The translations under genes were made by a program, and so were the position numbers. Positions 44,589 to 53,435 of a DNA stretch of 64,000 nt are shown in pieces (position 1 is the first letter of the stretch; each line of letters opens with the position of its first letter). This stretch comes from Cronobacter dublinensis subsp. dublinensis LMG 23823 (GTDB taxonomy: Bacteria > Pseudomonadota > Gammaproteobacteria > Enterobacterales > Enterobacteriaceae): contig NZ_CP012266.1 of the NCBI RefSeq assembly GCF_001277235.1, forward strand, positions 558,001-622,000. Direction: 5' to 3'. Under the pieces are notes generated by a model, which saw only the letters and a list, made by a program, of their open reading frames with translations, did not search any database and was not told the DNA's origin.

Positions 44589-45692
44589 TTACTCCCACTC
44601 CTGCAAAAAGCGCTGGCCGTACTGGTCGGCGACCAGCAGCGCGGCATAGACCTGATCGGGCGAGACATCACCCGGCATGTTGTGAATGGTTTCGCCCTCC
44701 GCGCACGCCGCCTGCGCCACCATGCGCATTTTGGTTTGCACATCCTCTTTGATATCGAGCTGTGCGAGCGTAATCGGCAGCCCGACGCTGTGGCACAGCG
44801 CGGCAACCGTTTCAATCTCCTCTGACGGCGCATTTTCCAGCACCAGTTGGGTGAGCGTGCCGAAGGCGACTTTCTCGCCGTGGTAGTAATGATGCGCGTC
44901 CGGAATGGAGGTAAGCCCGTTGTGAATGGCATGCGCCGCCGCGAGGCCGCCGCTTTCAAAGCCGACGCCGCTGAGATATGTGTTAGCCTCGATGATGCGC
45001 TCAAGCGCCGGGGTGACGACGTGCTGCTCAGCCGCCAGCATCGCTTTTTCTCCCTGTTCAAGCAGCGTGTTGTAGCACAGCTCGGCAAGCGCCAGCGCGG
45101 CCTGGGTGCATTTGCCGCTCGCCATGGTGGTCGCGCCGCTACGCGAGCAGGCGCGCGCTTCAAACCAGGTGGCGAGCGCGTCGCCAATGCCTGCCGCCAG
45201 CAGGCGTGCCGGGGCGCCCGCCACGACCTGCGTATCGACGATAACGATATTCGGGTTGTGCGGCAGCATCAGGTAGCGGTCGAACTCGCCGTTGTCGGTG
45301 TAGATAACCGAAAGGGCGCTGCAGGGCGCGTCGGTAGAGGCGATGGTCGGCGCGATAGCGACCGGCACTGCCATAAAGTGCGCCAGCGCTTTTGCCGTAT
45401 CGAGCGTTTTACCGCCGCCGATGCCGAGCACGGCGGTACAGTGGGCGCTGTCGGCGAGCTTGCGCAGGCGGTCGATTTCATTCTGCGAGCATTCGCCGCC
45501 AAAGGGCGCGATTTCAACGTTAAGTTCGGCCTGTTTAAAGCTCTGGCGCAGTGTCTCTTCTGCAAACCCGAGCACGAATTTATCGCCGACGACCAGCCAG
45601 CGTTCGGCCAGCGGTTTTAAATAGTCGCCGATGCGGGCGAGCACGCCTGCGCCCTGAATGTATTTACCGGGTGACTGAATGATACGGTCCAT
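44589..45692 (-). CDS. gldA: glycerol dehydrogenase
   Basis: A 367-residue iron/zinc-type NAD-dependent dehydrogenase, the same length as E. coli GldA and nearly identical in blocks such as FGGECSQNEIDRL and GIGGGKTLDTAKALAHF (NAD site). Zinc ligands lie in GIGDALATWFEARA, AAAHAIHNGL and HHYYHGEKVAFG. It converts glycerol to dihydroxyacetone, and in reverse also reduces methylglyoxal-type ketones. AGGAGAA precedes the ATG. With dhaK at 10376 it makes a full oxidative glycerol route to dihydroxyacetone phosphate. In E. coli gldA sits elsewhere, so its place here is lineage-specific. Confidence 0.96.
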   Translation of the reverse strand: MDRIIQSPGKYIQGAGVLARIGDYLKPLAERWLVVGDKFVLGFAEETLRQSFKQAELNVEIAPFGGECSQNEIDRLRKLADSAHCTAVLGIGGGKTLDTAKALAHFMAVPVAIAPTIASTDAPCSALSVIYTDNGEFDRYLMLPHNPNIVIVDTQVVAGAPARLLAAGIGDALATWFEARACSRSGATTMASGKCTQAALALAELCYNTLLEQGEKAMLAAEQHVVTPALERIIEANTYLSGVGFESGGLAAAHAIHNGLTSIPDAHHYYHGEKVAFGTLTQLVLENAPSEEIETVAALCHSVGLPITLAQLDIKEDVQTKMRMVAQAACAEGETIHNMPGDVSPDQVYAALLVADQYGQRFLQEWE

Positions 45693-45882
45693 ACCATTTC
45701 TCCTTCAGAATGAGTTAACGGATGTGTTTCCTTGTCCTGCTCAGACTTCTCAATCCCTGACTCTACCGCCGGGCGAATGATAATTTGTTGCGCTACATCT
45801 AAGGAGATGCGATCGCGCCAGGCCTGCGGGCAGGTAATAAACACGAGAAAGTGTTTTTATTAAACGTTACTGCCGTCATCAC

Positions 45883-46155
45883 TTAATTATTTGGCGCTGC
45901 GTTTTGCTGACGAAGCGCTGCCAGGTATTTTATGCCGCTTTCTGAAACAGAATAGTAGTCCATACCCGCCGGGTTCGCCGGTATTATGTCGACGAACCCT
46001 GCCTCGTATAAATGATGTACGAGCCTTGCGACATGACCCACGCCTTCCATATTCCGACGGGTCATGGCGCGATCGAGATTATACCAGGTCCAGTTGACTT
46101 CTTTTTGGGAGGCTAACAGCCTGAGGATATTTAACTCTGCATTATCAATCATCAT
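45883..46155 (-). CDS. small winged-helix-like protein, paralogue A
   Basis: A 90-residue protein. NAELNILRLLASQKEVNWTWYNLDRAMTRRNMEGVGHVARLVHHLYEAGFVDII resembles a winged helix of the PadR/MarR kind, and ends DYYSVSESGIKYLAAL. It aligns with the next protein over its full length (WTWxxLDRxxxxR, GxxxVAxxV). The two genes overlap by 11 bp. This is probably a DNA-binding regulator pair or hetero-dimer. I know no name. Confidence 0.7.
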   Translation of the reverse strand: MMIDNAELNILRLLASQKEVNWTWYNLDRAMTRRNMEGVGHVARLVHHLYEAGFVDIIPANPAGMDYYSVSESGIKYLAALRQQNAAPNN

Positions 46156-46396
46156 GGGGTTTTCTTAATAACTGATGACCTTGTTCTGAGACACGATAAC
46201 GAGGCTTTGAGGTGCTCTCGTCATACACCGTCTCAACCATTTCCATTTTTACAAGGCGGGTCACTATATTCGCAACATTGCCAAACCCTGCAATGCCGCG
46301 CAGAGCAAGAGTGCGATCCAGCATCATCCATGTCCAGGCGATGTCCTTTTCAGCCATTACGCGTAAGACATTAAATTCATTATTTGTCATCGTCAT
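46145..46396 (-). CDS. small winged-helix-like protein, paralogue B
   Basis: An 83-residue protein, first of the pair. It reads NNEFNVLRVMAEKDIAWTWMMLDRTLALRGIAGFGNVANIVTRLVKMEMVETVY then RYRVSEQGHQLL. I take the ATG at 46396 (MTMTNNEF), which aligns with the start of paralogue A; the frame stays open to 46480 without a ribosome site. Confidence 0.65.
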   Translation of the reverse strand: MTMTNNEFNVLRVMAEKDIAWTWMMLDRTLALRGIAGFGNVANIVTRLVKMEMVETVYDESTSKPRYRVSEQGHQLLRKPHDD

Positions 46397-46581
46397 TTCA
46401 CTGTCTCTGGCAATGCGCCGGGGGAATAACGCACTCTCGTTAATGCGGCACGACCTCCATTCATTAACCCCTCCACGCATTGATCCCCTTCGCCACGCTC
46501 TTCGCTTGCGTTATGCTACCCGCAGTCTCTCATTATTACTCCACCATTTTTTGATTTAAGTGAAATTAACAGGGAAAGAAA

Positions 46582-47076
46582 ATGAAGTGTATCCAGTGCA
46601 ATGAAAATGAGCCGAACAAAGCGTCGGGATTATGCGACGCATGCGAAGAAACTGAAGCCTGTAAAATTAACGGCTTGCTGTATCTGCCAGCCGCCGGGCT
46701 TATTTTCAGCCTTATTTTTCTTCCCGTAGAGCTGTTTGATCTGGTCAGCGCGATAAGTGCGTATTTCAGCCGCTCGGGCATTATTACCTGGTATGCGGCG
46801 GGCGCGGCGGCGCTGTTGCTGGTGCTGATTGGCATTACCGCCTACGCGAGCTGGCAGTTCTTTCAGCGTAAACGCCAGACGCGCCGCGCGATGGTTATTT
46901 ACTATCTGGCGGGTGTGGTGAGCGCGCTCTGGTTCGCCGTGCTGCCGGTAAGTCTGTTCGGCGCGACCTGGGATAACGCCAGCATCCGCAGCGTTCTGAC
47001 GGCGGCCATCGGCGTTACGTGCTGGCTCCCGTACTTTCTGAAATCGCCGCGCATCGGCCAGGTGTTTGTGCGCTAA
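46582..47076 (+). CDS. membrane protein with N-terminal zinc ribbon (DUF2569-like)
   Basis: A 164-residue protein. The first 25 residues form a CxxC...CxxC ribbon (CIQCNENEPNKASGLCDAC). Four hydrophobic segments follow (LYLPAAGLIFSLIFLP; WYAAGAAALLLVLIGI; MVIYYLAGVVSALWFAVLP; SVLTAAIGVTCWLPYFL), in the manner of DUF2569 proteins. AGGGAAAG precedes the ATG. Its function is unknown. It faces yjiN with a 6-bp gap between stops. Confidence 0.75.
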   Translation: MKCIQCNENEPNKASGLCDACEETEACKINGLLYLPAAGLIFSLIFLPVELFDLVSAISAYFSRSGIITWYAAGAAALLLVLIGITAYASWQFFQRKRQTRRAMVIYYLAGVVSALWFAVLPVSLFGATWDNASIRSVLTAAIGVTCWLPYFLKSPRIGQVFVR

Positions 47077-47082
47077 GCGGGC

Positions 47083-48348
47083 TTACAGCAGATGCGGTAT
47101 CTGCGACAGCAAATACAGCACCAGCCCGATGGTGCCGCCGACCAGCGTGCCGTTGATGCGGATAAACTGTAAATCTTTGCCGATGTTGAGCTCTATCTGC
47201 TGCGACATCTCGCGCGCGTCCCAGCTTTTTACCGTGTCGGTGATGTGACGCGTGAGGAAGGTCGCGAACTCCGGCGCGACGCTGGTGGCGGCCTGTTCGA
47301 GATGCTCATTGAACGAGGCGCGCAGGGCGTCGTCGTTCATCAGCGATTCGCCGAACCACTGTCCGGCATCGGCGATGCGCTGGCGCGTGCGGGAATCTTC
47401 GGCCTGCATGTCGTTCTTCAGCCAGCCGCGCAGGTCGCCCCACAGCTCTGCGAGGTAGCGGTTAAACGCCTCGTCCTCTTTCAGGTACGCTTTAATGCCA
47501 TCGGCGCGGGCGGCCATCTCCGGGTCGCTTTTCAGTTTGTCGATAAACTCTGCGGTGATGCGATCAAAGGCGAGGCGCAGCTGGTGCGCCTGGTCGTGGC
47601 TGATGTCGTCGAGCATCGAATTGACGGCGCTGGAGACCAGTTCGGCGCTGTGTTCGCCAAGCCACTCGGTCGGCAGAATTTTCGCCTTGCGCGGATGCTC
47701 GGTCTGTAACCAGTGGACAATCTGACGGGCGATAAAGTCGCGCGTGCTCTGCTTCTGTACCAGGCGAATCAGCCTGCCGATGAGGGCGTCCAGCAGCACC
47801 TGATGTCGGTTGTTTTTGGTCATGCTCTCCAGCATCAGCGCGCTGGTCTGGGTGAGGTCGACCTTATCAATCGCCTTATGTACCGCCCGCTTTAACAGGC
47901 CCTGAATGCGGGTATCGTCGGTCAGCTCCAGAAAGCCGCTCATCACCTGCACCAGGTTCTGGCCCACGCGCTGCGCGTTCGCGGGTTGGCTAAGCCACTG
48001 GCCCAGCAGCTGCGCCGGTTCATGGCGGCGGATAAGCGCCACCAGCGAGTCGGTATCGAGGAATTTCTCCTGCACAAACTGCCCGAGGTTCTCGCCGATA
48101 CGATCTTTTTTACGCGGAATAATCGCGGTGTGGCGCGAGATAAACGGAATCGGCACCCGGCGAAACAGCGCCACCACGGCGAACCAGTCCGCCAGCGCGC
48201 CGACCATCGCCGCCTCTGCGATGGCCTTAACGCCGCTGACCCAGAAGCCGGGCGGCAGAAACAGTGTGGTGACAAAGGTGGCCGCTGCCGTCAGCAGCAG
48301 CGCGAGCGCAATACGCTTGGTGCGCTTAAGTTCAGCTAATTTTTCCAT
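47083..48348 (-). CDS. yjiN: DUF445 membrane-anchored protein YjiN
   Basis: A 421-residue DUF445 protein close to E. coli YjiN. Membrane helices are at the N-terminus (IALALLLTAAATFVTTLF and a second around GALADWFAVVALF) and at the C-terminus (LVGGTIGLVLYLLSQIPHL), with about 330 helical residues between them. Its function is unknown. It lies beside yjiR, as part of the same neighbourhood as in E. coli. Confidence 0.93.
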   Translation of the reverse strand: MEKLAELKRTKRIALALLLTAAATFVTTLFLPPGFWVSGVKAIAEAAMVGALADWFAVVALFRRVPIPFISRHTAIIPRKKDRIGENLGQFVQEKFLDTDSLVALIRRHEPAQLLGQWLSQPANAQRVGQNLVQVMSGFLELTDDTRIQGLLKRAVHKAIDKVDLTQTSALMLESMTKNNRHQVLLDALIGRLIRLVQKQSTRDFIARQIVHWLQTEHPRKAKILPTEWLGEHSAELVSSAVNSMLDDISHDQAHQLRLAFDRITAEFIDKLKSDPEMAARADGIKAYLKEDEAFNRYLAELWGDLRGWLKNDMQAEDSRTRQRIADAGQWFGESLMNDDALRASFNEHLEQAATSVAPEFATFLTRHITDTVKSWDAREMSQQIELNIGKDLQFIRINGTLVGGTIGLVLYLLSQIPHLL

Positions 48349-48400
48349 GCGTTAAGCATATAACCCGTCAGGATGTTGCGACAGGAGATTTATCCAAAGC

Positions 48401-49819
48401 TTAGCTCTCTTCCATCGCATGATGCAGCGCCTCGCCAACCTGCTTCAGCGCCTGCTGGTGACGCTCGCTTGTCGGCAGCGCGCAGTTGATGCGCAGGCAG
48501 TTGCGGTATTTGCCCGAGGCGGAAAAGAGCGAGCCGGGGGCCACGCGGATCTTCAGGCGCGTGAGCTGGCGCGCCACACAGACCATATCGACGCTCTCCG
48601 GTAGCTCTATCCACAGCATAAAGCCGCCTTTAGGCCGCGTGACGCAAATCCCGCACGGGAAGTACTCGCGCACCCAGCAGGTGTAGATTTCCATCTGCCG
48701 CTGATAGTGCAGGCGCATCCGGCGCAGGTGGCGGTGGTAATGGCCGTCGCGGATAAACGCCGCCACCGCAAGCTGCGTGGCGGGCACGTTGGTGCCGCTG
48801 GCGGCATATTTCATCTGCAGCACGCGCTCGCGGTAACGCCCCGGCGCTATCCAGCCGACCCGCAGGCCAGGGGCGAGTGTTTTCGTAAACGAGCTGCACA
48901 GCACGACGCGCCCGTCGATGTCATATGAGTTGATGGTGCGAGGGCGGGGGTAGTCGGTGGCGAGCTCGCCGTAGATATCATCTTCGAAAATCACGATGTC
49001 GTGGCGCTGCGCCAGCGCCAGCACGGCCCGTTTGCGTGGCTCAGGCATGATAAAACCGAGCGGATTATTGCAGTTGGGCACCAGGATCACACCTTTGATG
49101 GGCCACTGCTCCAGCGCCAGCTCCAGCGCTTCGACGCTGATGCCGGTCTGTGAATCGGTCGGAATTTCAATTGCTTTGATATCAAAGCTTCGCAGCAGCT
49201 GCATGGTGCCGTAATAGCAGGGCGATTCCACGGCAACGATGTCGCCGGGCTTGCAGACGGCCAGCAGGGCGACAGAGAGCGCGTTGTGGCAACCGCTGGT
49301 GATAATAAGCTCATCGGCGGTGATATTGGCGCCGCCATCCAGCATCAGGCGCGCTATCTGCTCACGCAGCTCCTGCCTGCCCGCGAGATCGTCATAGCTG
49401 AACACCTCCTGCAGATTGTGCTGCACCACGCGGCTCATCTCCCGCCACAGCGGCTTGAGCGAAGGATGCGAGATATCCGGCGCGCCGCCGCCGAACGTCA
49501 GCAGGTTTTTATCACTGCGCCCATCAAGCAGCGTCATCACTTCATCCCACTGCGTCACCTCAACCGGGCGCTGCACCGGGCGGGTCATCGCAGGCTCCGG
49601 AGGCTGCATTTTGCGCGGCGCGACAAAATACCCCGAACGTGGACGCGGCACGATGAGCTGCTGGTTTTCCAGCACCTGATACGCCTGCTGCACCGTGCTA
49701 ATGCTCACGCCATGTTCCAGGCTCAGGCTGCGCACCGACGGCAGTTTTTCTCCGTGACGGTAAAGACCCTGCTCGATACGCTCCGCCAGCAGGCTGGCCA
49801 GATGCTGATAACGCGTCAT
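48401..49819 (-). CDS. yjiR: MocR-type GntR/aminotransferase regulator YjiR
   Basis: A 472-residue fusion. The winged-helix GntR head covers residues 1-70 (GEKLPSVRSLSLEHGVSISTVQQAYQVLE). A fold-type I aminotransferase body follows, with the PLP lysine in CSSFTKTLAPGLRVGW near residue 310 and PNCNNPLG near 235. MocR proteins sense a PLP-amino-acid adduct and control nearby genes; the ligand of YjiR is not known to me. It is divergent from yjiS with about 175 bp between, likely its own control region. Confidence 0.93.
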   Translation of the reverse strand: MTRYQHLASLLAERIEQGLYRHGEKLPSVRSLSLEHGVSISTVQQAYQVLENQQLIVPRPRSGYFVAPRKMQPPEPAMTRPVQRPVEVTQWDEVMTLLDGRSDKNLLTFGGGAPDISHPSLKPLWREMSRVVQHNLQEVFSYDDLAGRQELREQIARLMLDGGANITADELIITSGCHNALSVALLAVCKPGDIVAVESPCYYGTMQLLRSFDIKAIEIPTDSQTGISVEALELALEQWPIKGVILVPNCNNPLGFIMPEPRKRAVLALAQRHDIVIFEDDIYGELATDYPRPRTINSYDIDGRVVLCSSFTKTLAPGLRVGWIAPGRYRERVLQMKYAASGTNVPATQLAVAAFIRDGHYHRHLRRMRLHYQRQMEIYTCWVREYFPCGICVTRPKGGFMLWIELPESVDMVCVARQLTRLKIRVAPGSLFSASGKYRNCLRINCALPTSERHQQALKQVGEALHHAMEES

Positions 49820-49995
49820 GCTGTATGCTCCCTCGATATAGTACAGATACTTAAACCAGTACAGATAGCGGCAGAATACTCGTTTCAGCCGTCTGTGTCG
49901 CTATTCTGTATGGTCAACAAAGATATTTTTTGAATCTGTATTGTTAACGGCGATCGCGACCATCATAAGGCTCTGCGTTAAACAGGAGAGCGACG

Positions 49996-50160
49996 ATGGA
50001 ATTTCATGAAAACCGACCCCGCCAGCCGTTCATCGGCTTTACGCTGTTATGGCGCGCCTGGAAAGCCTGGCGGGCGCGTGCCCGCGCGCGCCAGGTACTG
50101 GGCCGCATGAGCGATGAGCAGCTGCGCGATGTCGGGCTGCGACGCGATGACATGCGTTAA
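49996..50160 (+). CDS. yjiS: DUF1127 small protein YjiS
   Basis: A 54-residue arginine-rich protein. It starts MEFHENRPRQPFIGF as E. coli YjiS does and ends in the DUF1127 motif MSDEQLRDVGLRRDDM. AGGAG lies 7 bp before the ATG. DUF1127 domains have been linked to RNA binding and metabolism in other bacteria; that role is untested here. Confidence 0.9.
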   Translation: MEFHENRPRQPFIGFTLLWRAWKAWRARARARQVLGRMSDEQLRDVGLRRDDMR

Positions 50161-50193
50161 TCCGCCGAGGCGGGCGGTACTGCGCCCGCGCGG

Positions 50194-50556
50194 TTATTGG
50201 GTTTTTTTACGCTTGCTGGCAATGACATCGATAAATTCCTGCACCTGTTGCTGCTTGCGGGCAGAGAGCTTGCAAACGCGGCGCAGCGATTTCAGCAGGG
50301 GCGGATCTTCCGGCTCCGGCGGGCGCGCGGTGATGACGATACAACCGGGCATGACCCGCACGTCGGTATCGGTGCCAGTAGTAAACCCGGCTTCCTCCAG
50401 CCATTTACCGCGAAGCGTCAGCGCGGCCAGGTTCACGCCGTCATGAAAGCGGCTGGCGTAGCTCACACGAATGCGGCGCGGCGCGGCCAGTGCGGCGGGC
50501 GCGGGTAATGCCAGCGCCTCAGGTAATGCTTCAGGGAGCAGGGATAACGTCGACAT
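50194..50556 (-). CDS. symE: SOS-induced SymE-like toxin
   Basis: A 120-residue AbrB-fold protein. VSYASRFHDGVNLAALTLRGKWLEEAGF and VMPGCIVITARPP match E. coli SymE closely, as does VCKLSARKQQQVQEFI near the end. In E. coli SymE condenses or cuts nucleic acid under SOS stress and is repressed by LexA, Lon and the antisense RNA SymR. A LexA box is present upstream here. I cannot confirm a SymR on the opposite strand. Confidence 0.93.
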   Translation of the reverse strand: MSTLSLLPEALPEALALPAPAALAAPRRIRVSYASRFHDGVNLAALTLRGKWLEEAGFTTGTDTDVRVMPGCIVITARPPEPEDPPLLKSLRRVCKLSARKQQQVQEFIDVIASKRKKTQ

Positions 50557-50595
50557 AGTTCCTCCTTAAACGGGCGGTAAAGGCAGCCTGCAAAA

Positions 50596-50615
50596 TACTG
50601 GTATTATATACAGTA
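50596..50615 (-). promoter_or_regulatory. LexA (SOS) box of symE
   Basis: Read leftward: TACTGTATATAATACCAGTA. This fits CTGT-N8-ACAG with one change (CCAG) and symmetric TA flanks. It lies 40 bp before the symE start. Confidence 0.85.
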
Positions 50616-50661
50616 ATGGAGGGAGGGGATCTTTGTGAAATCCGAAAAGCGGCGGGAAAAT

Positions 50662-50684
50662 CGTCGGCCCCGTTAAGGCCGACG
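50662..50684 (-). terminator. likely terminator of ganK
   Basis: CGTCGGCC and GGCCGACG arms around a 7-nt loop, 11 bp past the ganK stop. The T-run is short (ATTTT), so strength is uncertain. Confidence 0.55.
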
Positions 50685-50694
50685 CAGGAGAACA

Positions 50695-51804
50695 TTAATG
50701 CGCGTGCGGGACGTCGGTTTCGGCGCTGATGCGCAGCCCGTCGGCGTCAAACACCATACAGTCACGCGGGCTGAAGCCCACGTCGATCGCCTGCCACGGG
50801 CGGAAATGCACGTCGCCCGGCAGTAAAATTTTCACGTTGTCATGCCCGTAGCACTGGCCGAACAGGTAGGTGTTGTTGCCGAGCCGCTCCACCACTTCGC
50901 AGTTAAAGGTGAGGGTGACCTCCGCCTGCGCGTTAGTCGAGAGATGCTCCGGGCGAATGCCGAGCGTGACGGCATCGCCAGGCTTAAGCGGCGCGGTGTT
51001 GAGCGCCAGACGCAGCGTTTTACCCTGCGAGAGCGTCACGTCCAGCACGCCTTCTTCCCAGTGCGCCACGGTGGCGGGCAGGAAATTCATCTTCGGCGAG
51101 CCGATAAACCCGGCCACGAATTTATTCACCGGATTGTAGTAAAGCTCCATCGGCGAACCCATCTGCTCGACCTTGCCGTAATTCATCACCACGATTTTAT
51201 CGGCGAGCGTCATCGCCTCGACCTGGTCATGGGTGACATAGACCATGGTAGTTTTCAGTTCCTGGTGCAGTCTGGCGATATGCAGACGCATCTCCACGCG
51301 CAATTCGGCGTCGAGGTTCGAGAGCGGCTCGTCGAACATAAACACCTGCGGGTTGCGCACAATCGCCCGGCCAATCGCCACGCGCTGGCGCTGGCCGCCG
51401 GAAAGCTGCTTCGGTTTGCGATCCAGCAGGTGCGAGAGCTGCAGCGTTTTCGCCACCATTTCCACCTGATGACGGATCTGATCTTTCGGCACTTTATTGA
51501 CCTTCAGCCCGTAGCCCATGTTCTCCGCCACCGTCATATGTGGGTAGAGCGCGTAGGACTGAAACACCATCGCCACGCCGCGGTGCGCCGGCGCCACGTC
51601 GTTCATGACTTCATCGCCGATCAGCACTTCACCGTCGCTCACCTCTTCAAGGCCCGCGATCATGCGCAGCAGCGTGGACTTCCCGCAGCCGGACGGCCCG
51701 ACGAACACCGCAAATTCGCCGTCGGCAATATCGAGATTGATATTGTGCAGGGTTTCGGTTTTCCCGAACCGTTTGGTGACATTCCTCAGTCTTATGCTGG
51801 ACAT
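50695..51804 (-). CDS. ganK: ABC transporter ATPase GanK (MalK type)
   Basis: A 369-residue sugar-import ATPase. Walker A is GPSGCGKST at 36-44, the signature is LSGGQRQRVAIGRAI near 136, and Walker B is VFMFDEPLSNLD. The C-terminal TOBE/OB part begins with NFLPATVAHW and includes LGIRPEHL. It would pair as a dimer with GanF and GanG to take up galacto-oligosaccharides. It is divergent from ganE across a shared control region. The name follows the Dickeya (Erwinia chrysanthemi) gan locus. Confidence 0.9.
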   Translation of the reverse strand: MSSIRLRNVTKRFGKTETLHNINLDIADGEFAVFVGPSGCGKSTLLRMIAGLEEVSDGEVLIGDEVMNDVAPAHRGVAMVFQSYALYPHMTVAENMGYGLKVNKVPKDQIRHQVEMVAKTLQLSHLLDRKPKQLSGGQRQRVAIGRAIVRNPQVFMFDEPLSNLDAELRVEMRLHIARLHQELKTTMVYVTHDQVEAMTLADKIVVMNYGKVEQMGSPMELYYNPVNKFVAGFIGSPKMNFLPATVAHWEEGVLDVTLSQGKTLRLALNTAPLKPGDAVTLGIRPEHLSTNAQAEVTLTFNCEVVERLGNNTYLFGQCYGHDNVKILLPGDVHFRPWQAIDVGFSPRDCMVFDADGLRISAETDVPHAH

Positions 51805-51870
51805 CAGGGTTCCTCGAAAGTGTAAGCCGTGGTGGCCGCTGGCGTAATGGACGGGCGCTGAACCTCTTTT

Positions 51871-51889
51871 TGTATTACGTGTAACAATT
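51871..51889 (+). promoter_or_regulatory. putative GanR operator, copy 1
   Basis: TGTATTACGTGTAACAAT. It shares TGTATTACGT with the ganL copy at 60862. Read inversely, TGTTAC and GTAATA are near-symmetric halves, as expected of a LacI-family site. Confidence 0.55.
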
Positions 51890-51974
51890 CAGCGTAGTGA
51901 TGCGCAACGGCTTTAAATCAGTGTCATGACTATAACTTCCCCGGATTTCGCCCCCTATCGCTGGTTTTCATTTC

Positions 51975-51990
51975 TGTAACCACGATCACA
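51975..51990. promoter_or_regulatory. CRP-like site
   Basis: TGTAACCACGATCACA, i.e. TGTAA-N6-TCACA. It has one mismatch to TGTGA-N6-TCACA. It lies between the two divergent gan promoters, which fits glucose repression of galactan use. Confidence 0.6.
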
Positions 51991-52138
51991 CAACGCACAG
52001 TTTTTTGTAGAGTTATCAGGGTTGGCAGCGTAGCGTATAACAAAACGAACTCTCGCTAAGCAGTCCTTCGCAAGCTGCGTGGTTACAGCGATTGGGTTTT
52101 AAAACAGAACGACCACATTCAATAAAAAACGCCTGATT

Positions 52139-52153
52139 GTTATACCTTCACAT
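52139..52153 (+). promoter_or_regulatory. weak operator-like match before ganE
   Basis: GTTATACCTTCACAT agrees with the ganL element GTATTACGTTCACAT at 12 of 15 positions and lies just before the ganE ribosome site. It may be chance. Confidence 0.3.
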
Positions 52154-52163
52154 GAGGTTGAGA

Positions 52164-53387
52164 ATGAAAAAGAACATACTTACCGCCCTGGTGCTCTCTG
52201 CTTTGATGGTCAGCACGGGCGCCAGCGCGGCGACCCGACAGCTTAACGTCTGGGAAGATATTAAAAAATCCGCCGGAATTAAGGATGCCGTGGCGGATTT
52301 TGAAAAGCAGTACGACGTGAAAGTGAATCTGCAGGAGATGCCGTTCGCCCAGCAGCTTGAGAAGCTGCGCCTCGACGGCCCGGCGGGGATCGGCCCGGAC
52401 GTGCTGGTGATCCCAAACGATCAGCTGGGCGGCGCGGTGGTGCAGGGGCTGTTAACGCCGCTGAGCTTCGACAAAAAAGAGACCGACGCGTTTACGCCGT
52501 CTTCCATCGCCGCGTTCCGCATGGACAACGCGCAATACGGCCTGCCGAAAGCCGTCGAAACGCTGGTGCTTATTTACAACAAAGATCTGGTCGAAAAGCC
52601 GTTCGACAGCCTCCAGGCCTGGTATGACTTCTCTAAAGCACAGCGCGCGAAAAACCAGTACGGCCTGCTCGCCAAGTTCGACCAGATTTACTACAGCTGG
52701 GGCGCTATCGGCCCGATGGGCGGCTACATCTTCGGTAAAAACGACAAAGGCGGGTTTAACGCCACCGACGTGGGCCTGAACAAGCCAGGCGCGGTGGAAG
52801 CCGTCACCTTCCTGAAGAAATTCTACGCTGATGGCGTGTTCCCGGCGGGGATCATCGGCGATAACGGCCTGAACGCTATCGACTCCCTGTTTACCGAGAA
52901 AAAAGCGGCGGCGGTGATTAACGGCCCGTGGGCGTTCCAGCCTTACGAAGCCGCCGGTATTAACTACGGCGTGGCCCCGCTGCCGACGCTGCCGGACGGC
53001 AAGCCGATGAGCTCGTTCCTCGGCGTTAAAGGCTACGTGGTCTCTACCTGGAGCAAAGACAAAGCGCTGGCCCAGCAGTTTCTCGAATTCATCAACCAGC
53101 CGAAGTACGTGAAGATCCGCTACATCGCGACCCGCGAGATCCCGCCGCTGGTGGCGCTGATGGAAGATCCGGTGATTAAAGACGATCAGAAGGCGAGCGC
53201 CGTCGCCGTGCAGGCGGCCCGCGCCAGCGCGATGCCGGGCATTCCTGAAATGGGGGAAGTCTGGGCACCGGCCAACGCCGCGCTGGAGCTGAGCGTGACC
53301 GGCAAGCAGGAGCCGAAAACCGCGCTTGATAACGCGGTGAAACAGATAACCATGCAGATAGAAGCGATGCAGGCCAGCAATCAGTAA
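52164..53387 (+). CDS. ganE: galacto-oligosaccharide-binding protein GanE
   Basis: A 407-residue periplasmic binding protein of the MalE family. The signal peptide is MKKNILTALVLSALMVSTGASA, with mature ATRQLNVWEDIKKS. DVLVIPNDQLGGAVVQGLL and KKAAAVINGPWAFQPYEAAG are typical of maltose-type binding proteins. I use the ATG at 52164 (MKKN), with GAGG upstream; earlier in-frame ATGs add residues before the signal sequence. It delivers oligosaccharides to GanFGK. Confidence 0.9.
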   Translation: MKKNILTALVLSALMVSTGASAATRQLNVWEDIKKSAGIKDAVADFEKQYDVKVNLQEMPFAQQLEKLRLDGPAGIGPDVLVIPNDQLGGAVVQGLLTPLSFDKKETDAFTPSSIAAFRMDNAQYGLPKAVETLVLIYNKDLVEKPFDSLQAWYDFSKAQRAKNQYGLLAKFDQIYYSWGAIGPMGGYIFGKNDKGGFNATDVGLNKPGAVEAVTFLKKFYADGVFPAGIIGDNGLNAIDSLFTEKKAAAVINGPWAFQPYEAAGINYGVAPLPTLPDGKPMSSFLGVKGYVVSTWSKDKALAQQFLEFINQPKYVKIRYIATREIPPLVALMEDPVIKDDQKASAVAVQAARASAMPGIPEMGEVWAPANAALELSVTGKQEPKTALDNAVKQITMQIEAMQASNQ

Positions 53388-53435
53388 GCCGTACCCGGCG
53401 GCGTCTGCGGGCGTCGCCGGATGAACAGTCAAAAG

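Larger units (their letters stand above)
51805..52163. promoter_or_regulatory. divergent ganK / ganEFGAB control region
   Basis: About 360 bp with no gene. It holds a GanR-operator candidate at 51871, a CRP-like site at 51975 and a weaker operator-like match at 52139. Divergent promoters for ganK and ganE must both lie here. Confidence 0.65.

Noticed and set aside
42281..44600. Search for a copy of the leuX 3' end as right attachment site
   Set aside because: No stretch resembling GGCCTTCGGCACCA was found there. The boundary was set by the 19-bp direct repeat instead.
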